From the NCBI GenBank assembly GCA_005281725.1, contig SSBO01000012.1, forward strand, positions 23,290,692 through 23,354,691: a stretch of DNA of 64,000 nucleotides, in the 5' to 3' direction. Shown one piece after another: positions 13,526 to 27,200 of this stretch; positions within the stretch are counted from its first letter, which is position 1, and every line of letters starts with the position of its first letter. This stretch comes from Wuchereria bancrofti. Its lineage: Eukaryota > Nematoda > Chromadorea > Rhabditida > Onchocercidae. The notes under the pieces were generated by a model. That model did no database searches and was not told the origin of the DNA. It saw nothing but the letters and a program-made list of their open reading frames with translations. The translations under genes and the position numbers were made by a program.

Positions 13526-16500
13526 ATGAGGCCTCACTTGGACGATGATGCATTACATTATAAAAAAAGACAACAGGAAGCGGAAAATCTTCGAAGGGTT
13601 GCATTTTACGGTGTAGCATTATCAACCATAGCTTCATTTATATGCGCACTTTCCGTACCAATGTTTTATAATTATTTGCAACATGTACAATCTGTTATGC
13701 AAAATGAAGTGGATTTTTGTAAATCACGTTCAAGTAATATTTGGCGTGAAGTAACACGAACACAGGTTAGTTAGTTAGTTAATTAATTAGTTACCTTTAA
13801 TTAATTGCTTTATTCAATTATATGATTATTATATTAGGATTTAACAAGATTTTTAATTTTTTTCTCCTTTTTTTTTTTGTTTTATATTTAAAAGATTTAA
13901 CATATAGTTTGAAATTGTTTACATAATAGCAATTGTTTTTGCAAAAATTATCAATACATTATAATATTACACAATGATAAATGGAAAAAAAAATGATGAT
14001 AGAGCAATTTTTTCATGAAAAAAAAAAAAAAATGTTATAATTTTTAAATGTGCTAAATTAAACGATTCAATTTTCTATTGTTATATTTTAATTTCTAGTT
14101 TCAAAATATATTCAAAGTTTGAAATTTATTAATAAATTGAATAAAAAATAAGTTATAATAAGTAAATGAAGAAGTAAAAAATTTAAATAAATAAATATAT
14201 ATATGTATGTTCAGTCTCAAGGTTAACTAATTCATACACTTTTTGAATTGTTCCTTTACCGTATAATCTTTATGACCGTAATCAAAATTCTCAAAATAAA
14301 CCATTTATTGTGTCAAATTCATATATGTAATTTGCTATAGTTTAATTGCTTCTATTAACGTACCGTATCCTATCGTATTCTATAACGCCGTACTGTATCG
14401 TACTGTATCGTATCATATCATCAATGATATAAACCATTATTAAATTGGGTAATAAAAAAAAAAAGAAATCTTACCATCCATAACATTGATTAAAGTGGTA
14501 AAAATATTTAACATTTGTAAATAATTTCTTCTTTTATCTTTTTTCTCATTCCTTTCCTTTCCTTTCTTTCTTATTTCTGTCCTTCAAGCTATAAATACAA
14601 ATGACTTATTTATTTCATTCTTATTTCATCTTAAAATTTATTGTTCAAATGTAGTAATTTGCATGGGAAAAAAGGAACAAAAAAAAATTCTCTGAGTAAT
14701 AGGATAAATTTTATGTTGTTTCATATAATGCGGTACAGGTACCAACCATCACCATCATTATCATTACCATTGACAAATTTTCTTTTTTCCCTCTCTCTGT
14801 TTTTCTCCCTTTCTCTCTCTTCCTCTTTTATTGTATTAGATGAAACCGGAAAATTTTAAACAGGTAGCATTTTAAAATTTCTTTTTTCTTTTTTTTTTTT
14901 CTGAAATTCTTGTTCCAAAAAAAAGAATAAAAAAATGTAATTAATTGAAAAAAAAAAGGAAAAAAATAATCTCTACAAAAATCATTTATGAAAAATGACA
15001 TATTTTGGTAATGCAAAACTTAATACTGAAAGTTATATTTCAATATTTTATTAGTGTAATATTTCAATAAAAAAAAATAATATAAGAATAAAACAACAGT
15101 ATTTCTTTTTTTTTTTATTTTTTTGTTTTCCATCCTTTTTATCGTAAATGAAATTGAGTAAGTTACTTTAAATGGTGAAAGAATTCTTCTTTTTTATGAC
15201 ATGTTTTATGTTTTTTTGCATTTCACTTATCTAATTTTTCATTTAACGAAATTGAATTGTGGTCACAAATACAACTATGGTTAATTTACTGAATTGAATT
15301 ATATGATTAATTAATTGATTTAAGTAAACAAAATGAATAAACAATGGCTAAAGCAAAATAAACGATTAAAGGAAATGTTAAGTTAAATTGAATTTAAGTC
15401 AAATAGTATTTATGTAAAATATATGAAAGATATACTCAGATGGATTTTTGCAGTTGGCACTTGATTTAGCATAAAATTTAGTGTTAAATATTTTTCACAA
15501 TAATATTATTTTTAAGTGCTGTAATAGTATGAAATATCAACAACGGAAATTTATATCAATTAATAGTTTAAAATTAAACCTAAATTTCATCAAATTCAAT
15601 GATGACAAAAAAGAAAAGAGAAAATAAAATGGCAGAAAGTGTAATAAGTTCAATTTACACTAAGTATTTTATTTTTCCAAGGTAAAACGCACTAAAATTT
15701 GATTTGTACATTTATTTACAAATTATTGTAAATGTAAAATTTCATTTTCTTTTTAAAATAAAAATTTTCGTTTCAGTTAAATGCATGATTTTATATATAT
15801 ATCTTATTTTTTAAATTGTTTCACTATCAACTTTTTTTTTCAAATTGCTATTATTTTCCTTTAGCAAATATATGTGTTGAAAAAGAAAAAAAAAAAAACG
15901 AAATAAGTATAATTTAAGAAAAAAAAAAAAAAATTTTCTTCTCTTCCCTATAATTATGGATACTATTTATATTTCTAATTTCACACTTTTTATTACCGTA
16001 ATTTTTATTGCTACTATCATTTACTTTTTTTTCCTCTTCGCTTTATTAGCGATAATGAATCACTGAAAAAAAAATAAATTTTTAAAATTTTTGTACAAAA
16101 AAAACATTTTGAATTTAATTTAATAGGAAATTTGTGAGAGAAAAAAAAAAAAACGAAATAATAGTTTCCATTGAATGATTTTTCTTTTTGATTAAATAAA
16201 AAAAAAGATGAAGAAATTATAAAAATTTTTTAAACAATTATTTTATTTGCACAAAAAAAATTGCACAATGGTTGCAAAATTTTCATAAATACTATTACAT
16301 TGCATTTTTATAAGTTAAACTAAAAGATTGAGAAAAACAAATTCTACAATGTTTCATCAATTAAAACAAATAAAATGATAAAAACAAAAAAAAAAAAAAA
16401 AATGATGATAAGTGAAATTTAACTATGGTTTATAAATAACTATTAGTATTCATATAAAATTTTTCATTAATTTATTTTTGAATGATTGAAAAGTGAAAGA

Positions 16501-18396
16501 TAAATTTGTTGTGTAACCTGAAATATAGCACTGTTACAGTGATTTCAATTAAGTTCGTTAGCAAAACAAAAAAATTGAAATAGATTTCTAGTGAGTTAGC
16601 TTAATTCTTTTTTTTTTTTCTTAATTCGTTGATTAGATTAAAGAAATGAATTAGAGTGAATTTTGAAATAAAATTTCTTTTGTGGTGCTATCTTAGCTTT
16701 AAATATTCATTTTGCTATTGTTTAATTATTGATACATTTGTTAATTGTTACCATTATTATACCATGGTTATGGTAATAAATCATTTTACATATTACTAAA
16801 TGATGGATTATGATCATTGATAAATCATTTTTAATTAAATTAATTTAACTCTAAAAGCACTTTTTTTTTTGTAGTGAAAATTTATTTTATTGTGTTTAAC
16901 AATTTGACTTACAAGTAAAATAATTGTTAAATATTTTTTAGTGATTGTTTGCTATTATTCGATTTATTATGTCTATAAGAGAATCATAATCTTATAATCA
17001 TACGATGAATAATGGCGGATTAAATTTAAAGCTCCAAGTAATTGGATAATGCTAAATAATTAATAATTGTAAATTCACTTTCCTAAATAATAATTTCTCA
17101 TTTCTAAATAATTTCGCATTCCTAAATAATTCAACTTCCACAGTATTTGTTGATAATACCATTTATAGAGCGGTGTTTTTTGCGCTTCATATCATAGATG
17201 ATCATACATTTATTGTAAATTTAATCCGTAAATTTCAAATAAACTTAGAGCTATTCGTCAAATTGAACTTCAATATTTGAAAATAAATTACAATTCGTTT
17301 AGCAGCGTATATTTATAGCACAATTTTCCGTTAAAAACTTTTAATTTTGAATTAAATATGAACTTCTAATTTCAGATTTAATCATAAAGATTAAAAAAAG
17401 AAGTTTAAATTAAAATGTAAATTTATGATAAATAATAGGAGAAAAGCTATAATTCCTTGTTGTAATATTATTCAAAATTTTTGCTACAATAATTAAAATA
17501 ACTGCAGTTTCAACATATTTTCACTTCATTTAATAAGGATTTTTTTTTTCTGTAGTTATATGTAATTACTTTTTACGATCTTATTACTGCTTTATTTAAT
17601 ATTAAATTTCAATTTGCATTTTACAAATATATGTTAGATGAAAATTTCACATGAATTTTATTATTTTTATTTTTATAGCAAGCGTTAGTGATAATTAGCA
17701 ACAATTAATGCCATTAATTAAATTCCGTATAGTTATCAAAAATTTTATGCACTTATTTTCCTGTACATTAAAAAGTAGTTAAGCAGCAATTAAATTAATA
17801 GAACAAGTTAATAAGTTAGAATTTAGCAAAAATTATGCAAGTATTGTAATTAAAAAAACTAGTTTATTTTAAACTCGTAAGTTTGCTTCAACATGAACAA
17901 TAATAATTTTATGGAAAGTTTGTTTACATTAGTAACAATCTTATTTTAATAGTAATTTATTTTAATAGCAATATGAAAGAACAGTTAATATTCATGTCAA
18001 CAATTATTGTTTAATTCTTATTTAATTTTAATCTGTTTCATCTTTTTCCTCATTTTTATTGAAATGCTTTCTTTTTTTTTTTTTTTTGAAGCACTTAACA
18101 TATTCATTTATTGTTGTATACTTTTCCAAAATAAAATATAATTTAATTATGTCTAATCTAATTTTAATAATTAATAACACTTACTGTTGTAATACATATA
18201 TATATTGTTAGGATAATATGCAAAGATTGAAATTAAAAAAAAAGAAAATTTTTTAAAAAAAATAGCAAAAAGTGATTGTTAAAAGCAAAAAGATTGAAAA
18301 CAGATTTAAAAAAAGATTGAAAATTTAATTTAAAAACTTATTTGAAAATTTTAATAAAATAGAAAAGGGTAATTAAACTAACTCTTCTTATTTTTT

Positions 18397-18433
<37 letters not shown>

Positions 18434-19336
18434 GAGAAAATAGCTGAGTGAACTATTTTTACAGTTGTAAAGAATTTAAAGAGAACAACGAAAGATCTTT
18501 TGTTTAAGGTATTATCAAAAGTAAATGGTGAATTACGGAGCCGTAGGCAAGCCGGTTATGACAGTTACCAGATGGGTGAAGGCGTACGTAGCGTTGGTGT
18601 CAGTCATAATGCTATGACAAGTTTTGGTGGAGTTACGGGTGCACCTTCTGCACCTGGTGGTGGTTGTTGCGGTTGTGGCGTATCACCACCTGGGCCACCT
18701 GGTGAGCCTGGTCCAGATGGAAATGATGGTGCTAATGGTGAACCAGGACCACCAGGTAAAGATGGACAGGATGCACCACAGGAAGCACCTACGCAACCTC
18801 ATATTGTAAGAATTTTTGCAAAATTTTTTGTCAAATTTAGTGCACATTTCAAATAAGAGAAATTGTTATGCAATGTAATACAGGAATGGTGTTTCGATTG
18901 TCCAGATGCACCAGCTGGTCCACCAGGAAATCCAGGACCGAAAGGTCCAACGGGTAGATCTGGACCTCCAGGAAAGGATGCAGATGGTGGTAATAGAGGA
19001 CCACCAGGACTACCAGGTAATCCAGGACCAAGTGGCGTACCAGGTCAAGCAGGTCCAAAAGGACCACCAGGAATGCCTGGAACTGTAGTTGAAAAAACTC
19101 TACCACCAGGTCCACCAGGTCTACAAGGATCACCTGGTCAACCTGGTACACAAGGACCACCTGGACCAAGAGGTAATCCCGGACAAAATGGACAACCAGG
19201 ACCACAAGGAGATATGGGAAGAGATGGAGCACCTGGTAAACCAGGTAGCAGTGGAATAATTGGACCACAAGGAGAACGTGGTTCTTCCGGTTCATGCGAT
19301 CATTGTCCACCACCACGAACAGCACCTGGCTATTAA
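13526..19336 (+). CDS. rol-6: Cuticle collagen, ROL-6 orthologue
   Basis: Structural collagen of the nematode cuticle, secreted by the hypodermis; in C. elegans ROL-6 shapes the body wall and mutants roll. Exons 13526-13765, 18509-18805 and 18884-19336, all phase 0, give 329 residues (C. elegans ROL-6 is about 348). Residues 28-50 are the hydrophobic signal-anchor of the nematode cuticle collagen N-terminal domain, followed by a conserved FCKSR...IW segment. RSRR (90-93) is a subtilisin-like cleavage site. Next come a Cys cluster (133-136), a short Gly-X-Y block, a C-F-D-C motif (182-185), a longer interrupted Gly-X-Y domain and the tail [13 protein letters not shown], which matches the ROL-6 ending. 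Exon 2 is set at 18509 after TTTGTTTAAG because this keeps phase; the stronger-looking acceptor at 18461-18464 would put a stop in frame unless exon 1 uses a donor four bases later. Intron 1 is 4.7 kb, large for this family. Family identity is very sure; the exact exon 2 edge less so. Confidence 0.95.
13766..18508 (+). other. Large intron 1 of rol-6
   Basis: A 4.7 kb intron separates the N-terminal domain exon from the first Gly-X-Y exon. It is AT-rich, with homopolymers, a (TATCG/TACTG)-like run around 14362-14420 and a CT-rich patch near 14780-14825. A 30-base T run lies at 18403-18432, just before exon 2. No coding sequence on either strand could be supported. Confidence 0.8.
18403..18432 (+). 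repeat. 30-base T homopolymer
   Basis: Unbroken T run about 75 bases before rol-6 exon 2. It may serve as an extended polypyrimidine region, and runs this long are a likely site of sequencing-length error. Confidence 0.85.
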
Positions 19337-19960
19337 TATATCATTTGATATAATATGCTATACCGATGATCTTTGCATAAATCTTTACATTTTACGCATT
19401 CCGTCTCTGATAAACTTGAAATTTTTCTATAAAAACAAAAAAAAGACAACAATTAATTTAAACAAAAATTCACAAAAAAATACTGCAAAACATAAAAACT
19501 AGTGCATGATAAAAAACAAAAACAAAAAACAAAACAGAAAAAGAAAAGAAAAAAAACAAAACAAAAAAGAAAAAACAAAAGACAAAACAGAGCGAAAAAA
19601 AAAAAACCGAAGGAAAAAGAAATTACAACTGGTGGAACATTTCCATCCAAATTTTTCTGTCTATTCCGCCTTCTCTTTCATTTCCTTTCAACTTTTTATT
19701 TTTATTCAAATGATAATGAAAAAAAAAAAAGGAAAAGGAGAAACCTGTTTTCTACATTGTTATCTTAATGAATCATTTTATTTTTACAAAAAAAAGATGC
19801 ATTGCAGGAATTATCGATGTAATCATTTGATAAATTAACTTCTTTTTTTTTCCATGAAAATGATACCTCGAAGAAAAATATTTTATCAACTTTTTGCATT
19901 TGCTACAAAAGCCATTTGTAATTACTCAAATCTTTAATATTATAATGAAAATAAGAGAAA

Positions 19961-19966
19961 AATAAA
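19961..19966 (+). terminator. Candidate poly(A) signal of rol-6
   Basis: AATAAA on the + strand, about 625 bases after the collagen stop. No AATAAA is evident closer to the stop, so either the 3' UTR is long or a variant signal is used. Confidence 0.35.
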
Positions 19967-22900
19967 TCGATTAATTTAATTAATTAAAGCAAAAACTACT
20001 GCCTTTCTACTGTACCAGCACATTTATTATTTATTATTTTCAATTTTTTTTCCCCCATTAGAAATCTTTTACCGTTACATTTTATATTATTTGTCAAATA
20101 TAGCTTAGAATGGACCTTCAAAGAAGTTGTAAATTTGGAAATTTTCAAAGTCATTCATTAGCGCATGATATTATAAAATTAAATATATGCTTTTTTGAAA
20201 TGTTAAATGTTTGATATTAAAATGAAGACAAAATTTGAGATAAAATTGAAAAAGAAAAAATCAACTTTTACAGAAAAATTGAGTCTTTTCAAATTGCATT
20301 AAAAATTTATGAAAAAATTTTCTTTTACAGATTTTTTTTTTTAAATTGTTATGTATACATATATGTTGCTGGACCATTCGAAGCTGTACATTCGTTTTAT
20401 TTTATTATTCATTTTTTTTTACTTCATTTTAAATTGAACAATTAACATGTATTAAAATATATAATTAATTTGTAACGGTAAATTAAATTTTTACATTTGA
20501 ACAGAAAGTAATATTTCAAATAATAGAAATTACGATATTACAGTATACATACATGTTCTACTTACAGTATACATACAGTAAAAGTGGATTAAAATTGATA
20601 TCTGAAGGTACGATACTTCATAAAGTTGAAATATTGCTTCATATGCTTTTTTAAATAGCAAAAAAAAAGTTCCATGTCTTTTTATTAATTTTAATATGAA
20701 GTCAATTTAATTACTCTTTAATGAAGAAATAATTCATAAAAATTTTTCCACTATGAGCACATTTCCAGAAATTCTATTACTTTTTTTTCTTTTACTTTTT
20801 TCCCTTCTATTTCTGTCGTATTTATCTTCTTTTCTTTCTTTTTTTTTTCTACATTAACATTGAACAAATAGATTTGTTTATTTTTAAAACAAATCGAAAA
20901 AAATTTCAATATAATAAAATTCGAAAATTTTGTTCAAATTCTTGGTTAATTAATGAAATTTTTTTGAATACAGCATTCATATGTTATTTGCATATTGTTC
21001 AATGTTCTTGTTTCTTAGTTTTTTTTTATTTTACTTTTATTACATGTATTTTATAAAAATAGTTTTAAAATATATTTAAACATAAATACTTTCTCTTGTG
21101 ATGAAGAAACTGCCTATAGAATAAATGTATCTATTTGATTTAATTATGCAAAAATTTCTCTTTGACATACCGAATATCATACTATTTATGAAATATATCT
21201 GCTTATTTGCTATTGTTTTTTTTTTCTCTGTGCTCATGTGACATTTAATTTTATCAACTGAAATGCATTAGTAATGGAATTTGTTTTCAAAAAAAAAAAA
21301 GAGCTATTTCATTTCAAAATAAGCAAAAACACACTACTGACAGACTGATTCATTACTATGGTTTATTACACTTTTGAATAAAAACATTTAAATTCTGCTA
21401 AACGAGACTGTTGAGTAACGAGACTGTTGAGTAATAAAAACAGAAACAAAAAAAAAAGTGAGCAAACCAAAATATGAAATTTCGGTGAAATTTAAATTTA
21501 CATTTTACTTATTTTAATAAAGTTAATAAAGATTGCATAAGACATCGTCCTAATTTATTTCATACCAATTTATTTCTACCGGAATCGGCTTATTTCGTTT
21601 TCATATCAATTCTTGCACCTATTCATCAAATACATTTTGAATTAAAAACAAAATATATATGTTTCAAAATTTCAAGAAATTTGTTATGCAGAAAATTCAT
21701 CGCTTACATTTGCAAACAAGCGCAAATGTTACACACACACACACACACACACAGTAGTAATTTATACGTATTTGCATATTTTTTTTTTTCACTGTTTATA
21801 ATTTATAATGATAATTTTTAATTTACAATAGCAAAATGTTATCAAATATAACGCTTACCGTAAATGTTTATTAAATTGTAAAATTTGTAAATTTTAAAAG
21901 TATGAAATAGTTTGAAGTGAACTAGGAGGACCAGCTTATATTTCCATGATAATTTATTAAACATTTTTTTTAATGAAAAAAAAAAATTTAATAAACACAT
22001 TTCCATGTTAATTTGATTCCTATGATGAAATCATGAGTAATTCTCCATTGTTGAAATTTTTATTTTCAGTTTAGCATTGGATGAAATTAAACAATCATAA
22101 ATGCTATGAAAAATACTCATTGTGCTAAATTGATTCATACAACTTTAAACTTTTATCATAATAAATACAGCATTGAAATTGTGTAAATTTTATAAAATAT
22201 AGAAGAAAAAAATTAGAATTTTAATCTATAATTAAATATTTCTATGTATTTTCATAATTAAATTAAATATTTAAATATTATAATTAATAATTCATAATTA
22301 AATAGGATAAATGCATTAAAAATCAGTAAATTAGTTGAATATTGGTTGAAAAATAAAAGATCGATTATAAAACTTTTGGTAAAAAAGCTTAATTAGTCTT
22401 ATTAAAAGATGTATTCTGATATCATCCATAGGAAAGTAGCTAATTTCATTTATAAAGCTGATTTTTATAGATGAAAGTTTGGTCATATACATCTATGCTC
22501 ATTAATTAATAATTAAAGAAGCTTAGTTTGAGATACGAAATCAGAAATAATTTAATCAGATATTCTGATACCATCGATACGATTACATGAAATTAAACTT
22601 TCACGCATAAATTTGCAGTTTTTATGATAATTGCTGATAATTATGATAATTAAAGATGATACTAACACTAATTTTATAAGTTTGAATTTGCGTATTGTTT
22701 AATAATGCACATAATTTTTTGTTATTAGCACTTTTTTTAAATGTATTTATTAAAATGAAATATTTGTTGAAATCATTTTTGTTTTCTTTCGTTTTTTTTT
22801 TTTTTTCAAAAAAGAATACGATATCTTGAAATGAAATTTTGACTATAAAATGATAAATAATGAAAAAAAAAAAATGAAATTATCATATCATAAATAAAGT

Positions 22901-23272
22901 ATGGTATTTTAGCTGATCGACTAAAGATAAGATTTAATTTTTTTTTATTCATTGTAATAAATTAGATTAAAATTGCCAAAAAAGAAAAAAATTTTTTTTT
23001 TTTTTTGATTCACACTACAAAAATAGTAGAAAGAGAAGAAAATGATGAAATTCTCTATTTGTTATACCAAAATAATATTTCCTTTTCTTCTTATCTATCG
23101 TAAAAAAGGGACGATTTATTCGTAAAATCAGTTACATTTCCACATTTTTCATTTTGTGCAATTACTTTTGACAATTTAAATAGTATTAATGGCCTTGGGA
23201 AGAAAGAGAATCGTAGTATAACCTTTCACCGTTAATAGTGAAACACAATTTTTAATTTAAATTTTAAATAAT

Positions 23273-23333
23273 AAAAAAAGAAACGAAGAAAAAAAAATGC
23301 ATAAAAAAAGAAACGAAGAAAAAAAAATGCAAT
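23273..23333. repeat. 31 bp tandem duplication
   Basis: The unit AAAGAAACGAAGAAAAAAAA plus ATGCAT occurs twice in direct succession in non-coding DNA. Confidence 0.8.
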
Positions 23334-23372
23334 TTACATTTTTTTGTTGTAATTATGGGTAAATTTTTTTTT

Positions 23373-23373
23373 N
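23373..23373. other. Ambiguous base N
   Basis: One unresolved base follows a T homopolymer. It marks a low-confidence point or a minimal scaffold join in the assembly. Confidence 0.95.
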
Positions 23374-23970
23374 ATGCATATTTATTAAATTAAATTGCTA
23401 TTTATGCAAAATATTTTGTAAAAATAAACTTTTTTTTTTTTGTAAAAATTAATACTAATAAGCATATGAATAGATATTTACTAATTTATTAAATTAATTG
23501 CTACTTATTATCTGTTTGTTACTCATTTCTTGCTTACTACTTATTATACATTTATTCAATTTATCATTTATTATTTATTTGTCATTCGGTTCCTCCTTGT
23601 TTGTCACTTATTTTTCACTTTTCACTAATTTCTCAATTGTTACTTTTACTTCTTATTTTTTTGTTATTTATTATCTCTTTGTTATTCATTTCATATTTGT
23701 TAATTATTGTTAATCTTTTGCTATTTTATCGTTAATATCATTTGATATTATACCATAAAGTTATTTGTTTTTTGAAGTGTTTTTTCTTTCTGAAATTTCC
23801 TCTCATGTAATGATAATATTATCAACAAAATCAATATGATGGAAGAGTGTGTTAAAATCATAATATAATTCTTATCAGTAGATTGTAAACTTGCTGAGGA
23901 TCAATGCGGTGTCCATTTTAAATATAGTGATAATTTTGATTAAAAATATATCGTATATGATTAAGTTGAA

Positions 23971-23976
23971 TTTATT
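23971..23976 (-). terminator. Candidate poly(A) signal of the secreted-protein gene
   Basis: TTTATT on + (AATAAA on -) lies about 235 bases beyond the stop codon at 24210. It suits a 3' end for the minus-strand gene but is a common hexamer in this composition. Confidence 0.35.
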
Positions 23977-24209
23977 ATAATCATTAAAAATTGAAACGAA
24001 TAAAATCCATTTCTTTTCCTCTTCATTTCGAACTCTTCCGTATCAAACAAATAAAATTATCTTTATAACATTACAGTGATAATTTTTTTTTTCCCTTCAA
24101 TAAATATAACAAAAATTATTTGCATTATTAATTACATAATTTCATCCTTTTTTCAAATTATCAACTGTTATCATCCTATGAATATGCATGCATTTTCTAA
24201 CAATTATTA

Positions 24210-27200
24210 TCATTTTCCAAAAATACTTTGTAGTAAATTTGGTGAACTATCAGGATTTGGTGTAGCTCTTTGTGCGCCACTTCTTCTTAACATATTAATT
24301 AATCGATCGATGTTTGAACCACCGGAAGGATGATAATTTTCATTTTGATTATAATCTGGTTTAAAAAAATTAGCCAAATTTATTGCTGGTGGTAATGTTG
24401 TTTGTCCAAAAAATGAAGGTCCTGTAATAATTTCAAAATTTCTATAAAAAATTATTTTAATAAAATTGTAAAATTTTTACAAAATTAAAAAACTTTTTTT
24501 TGTTTTTTTCTTGTTTAGCTATAAGAATTTAATTTTTATTTATATATGTGATATTATTATTAAAATGTGATATGTGATAAATTAAACGAAATGATGTATG
24601 TAATTATTATTATTATTGTGTGATAAAATATGATATGTGATAAATTAAACGAAATGATGTATGTAATTATTATTATTGTTATTGTGTGATAAAATATGAT
24701 AAAATATGTGATAAAATATGATATGTGATAAATTGAACGGAATGATGTATGTAATTATTATTATTGTTATTGTGTGATAAAATATGATAAAATATGTGAT
24801 AAATTATGATATGTGATAAATTAAACAAAATGATGTATGTAATTATTAAACAAACCTAAGAAAGTATTCAACAATGTTTCAATTCCATTTGTTTTTATTG
24901 GATTCATTGAACTGTAATCGCTACCGTATGCTGTTCGATCATTAAATTCAGTAGATGGTAATAAGCCAAAAATGTTACTCTTTCTTTTATTTAATCTATC
25001 ATCATGAAATAATGGTCGAATATAATCACCGGATACACTATTTCTTGATAAACTGCAAATTTATCATATCTTCAAATATGTAAAAGTATAATTTGATTCG
25101 AAAAAAAAAAAATAAAATAAACAAATAAATAAATAAATTAGAAAAGTATTTCGCCAGTTAATGATTACGATAATCAGAAACATATTTAAAATATTATTTT
25201 GTTGTATTATTATTACTTATAGGTTACTTCATTTATCTAAATAATTACTCTTAACAATTTATATTCTATCAATTAATATATAATAATTTTCTCTTTTTTT
25301 TTTTCTTATAGTCTAATTAAGTGAAATTTCATATTTGCATAGCATTTCTCTAATTTTTTGTATGATTGTCGTTTTAAATATAATAGAATAAAAATGAAAT
25401 AACCCAGCAGAATCGTAAACATTTTTTGCATTATTAATAATTGAGCCACCAAAATTCATCAATTGTGCAGCAATTCCATAAACTAAAATGAATGAGAAAT
25501 TTTGAAACAAAAACAAAAAAATAAAAAAAAAACAAAAAAATAAAAATAAGGAAATTTCATCTTTTCTTCTTCAAATATTATACAATTAACATTTAACGAC
25601 ATGTTAAATTATTCTTAAATATCATTAAGTATTATCAAATAGTAATACTAATAAATCGATTTGCAAATAATGAATGACCCTTTTTTTTTTAAATATTTTT
25701 TCCAATTAATTCTATGCTTGTACTATTATTGTTATTATTATTATTATCATTATTATTATTGTTATTATTATTATAAATATATTTAGTTTATTTTTATTTA
25801 TTTGTATATTTAGTTTGCAATATATTTTTTTTTAATTGACAGAATTTCAAAGCTCTATTTAAAGTACAAAATATTTAATTTTGAATATATTAAATATATT
25901 ATTATAAATATATTTAGTTTATTTTTATTTATTTGTATATTTAGTTTGCAATATATTTTTTTTTAATTGACAGAATTTCAAAGCTCTATTTAAAGTCCAA
26001 AATATTTAATTTTGAATATATTAAATGTACAATGATAATTATGAAAATAGTTTTTTTTTAGTTTATTAATCTTATTTTTATCAGTTTATTAATCCTATTT
26101 TTATCAGTAATCCATTTAAGCAAGTTACATTTGGTCGATCTGCCAAATATTCCTAACAGCGCTTAATTGACAAAATTTCAAAGCTCTATTTAAAGTCCAA
26201 AATATTTAATTTTGAATATATTAAATATACAATGATAATTATGAAATACAAAGAAATATTATGATATCAATATAAGTTGAAAGTTAAAAATATGCAAATT
26301 GAACACATAAATTCAATTTGTTATTGTAAAACATATAATTTCCAGATATAAGGCCTTAAATTATAGATAAAGGTGATAAAAGATATTTATTATTATACTT
26401 TAATTCTTTTCCTTTTCCTTTTTTTTTTTTTTGAATTTGCTGATTTTGAATTTTCTGAATCATTGTTGTGAATACATATTATTATCAAAATAGTAATTCG
26501 AAAAAAAAAATTCAATTTTATGAAATTGCTATTGCTTTTTTAGTAGCTATAGAAACCGATGCACAGATTTATCTTTCAATATTTCAAAAGCATAATGCAA
26601 TAAATAATTTTATAAAATTTATTATTTCTTCACTAAAATTACCTCTAGCTAAGCTTCTTATATCTGTAACGATTAATTATATAAAACAAAATAAATATTA
26701 TTAATTAATAGCTAATTAATAAGTTAATTAAGTAGTAGGACAAGAATTAATACTAATATAAACAGCAAACCATCAAAATAAATAAATTAAACGATTAACT
26801 AGGCAATTACAAATAAATTAATTAAGTGATTAATAATCACTAAATTCTTACCTATTTCCAATCATTTTATAAAATTTATGAATAAATGATCATAAATTGA
26901 TTAAAATAAATAAAATAATAAATCAAAATAAATTAAACGATTAACTAGGCAATTACAAATAAATTAATTAAGTGATTAATAATCACTAAATTCTTACCTA
27001 CCTATTTCCAATCATTTTATAAAATTTATGAATAAATGATCATAAATTGATTAATTCCTATATAAATTAATAAATGCACAGAAAATGACAAAACCTTCTT
27101 TTTCCTTTTTTTTTTTTTTCATTATATTTTTGTTATAACAAAAATGCTTTAAAATATTTTTGCAAATATTAAAAAAATTGCACAGTTTGATGGTTTCAAA

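Larger units (their letters stand above)
19337..24209. other. AT-rich region between rol-6 and the secreted-protein gene
   Basis: Holds the 3' UTR of rol-6 (candidate AATAAA at 19961-19966), a Lys-codon/poly-A patch at 19500-19620, a CA repeat near 21731-21752, a 31 bp tandem pair at 23273-23333 and the single N at 23373. The two genes converge here. The short open frames are low-complexity, and I see no further gene. Confidence 0.65.

Noticed and set aside
18849..19325. 158-codon minus-strand open frame across the collagen gene
   Set aside because: Antisense shadow of the Gly-X-Y repeat; Val/Leu-rich translation mirrors Gly/Pro codons.
19502..19838. Lys-rich open frames after the collagen stop
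   Set aside because: Produced by an A-rich 3' UTR segment; no protein-like composition.
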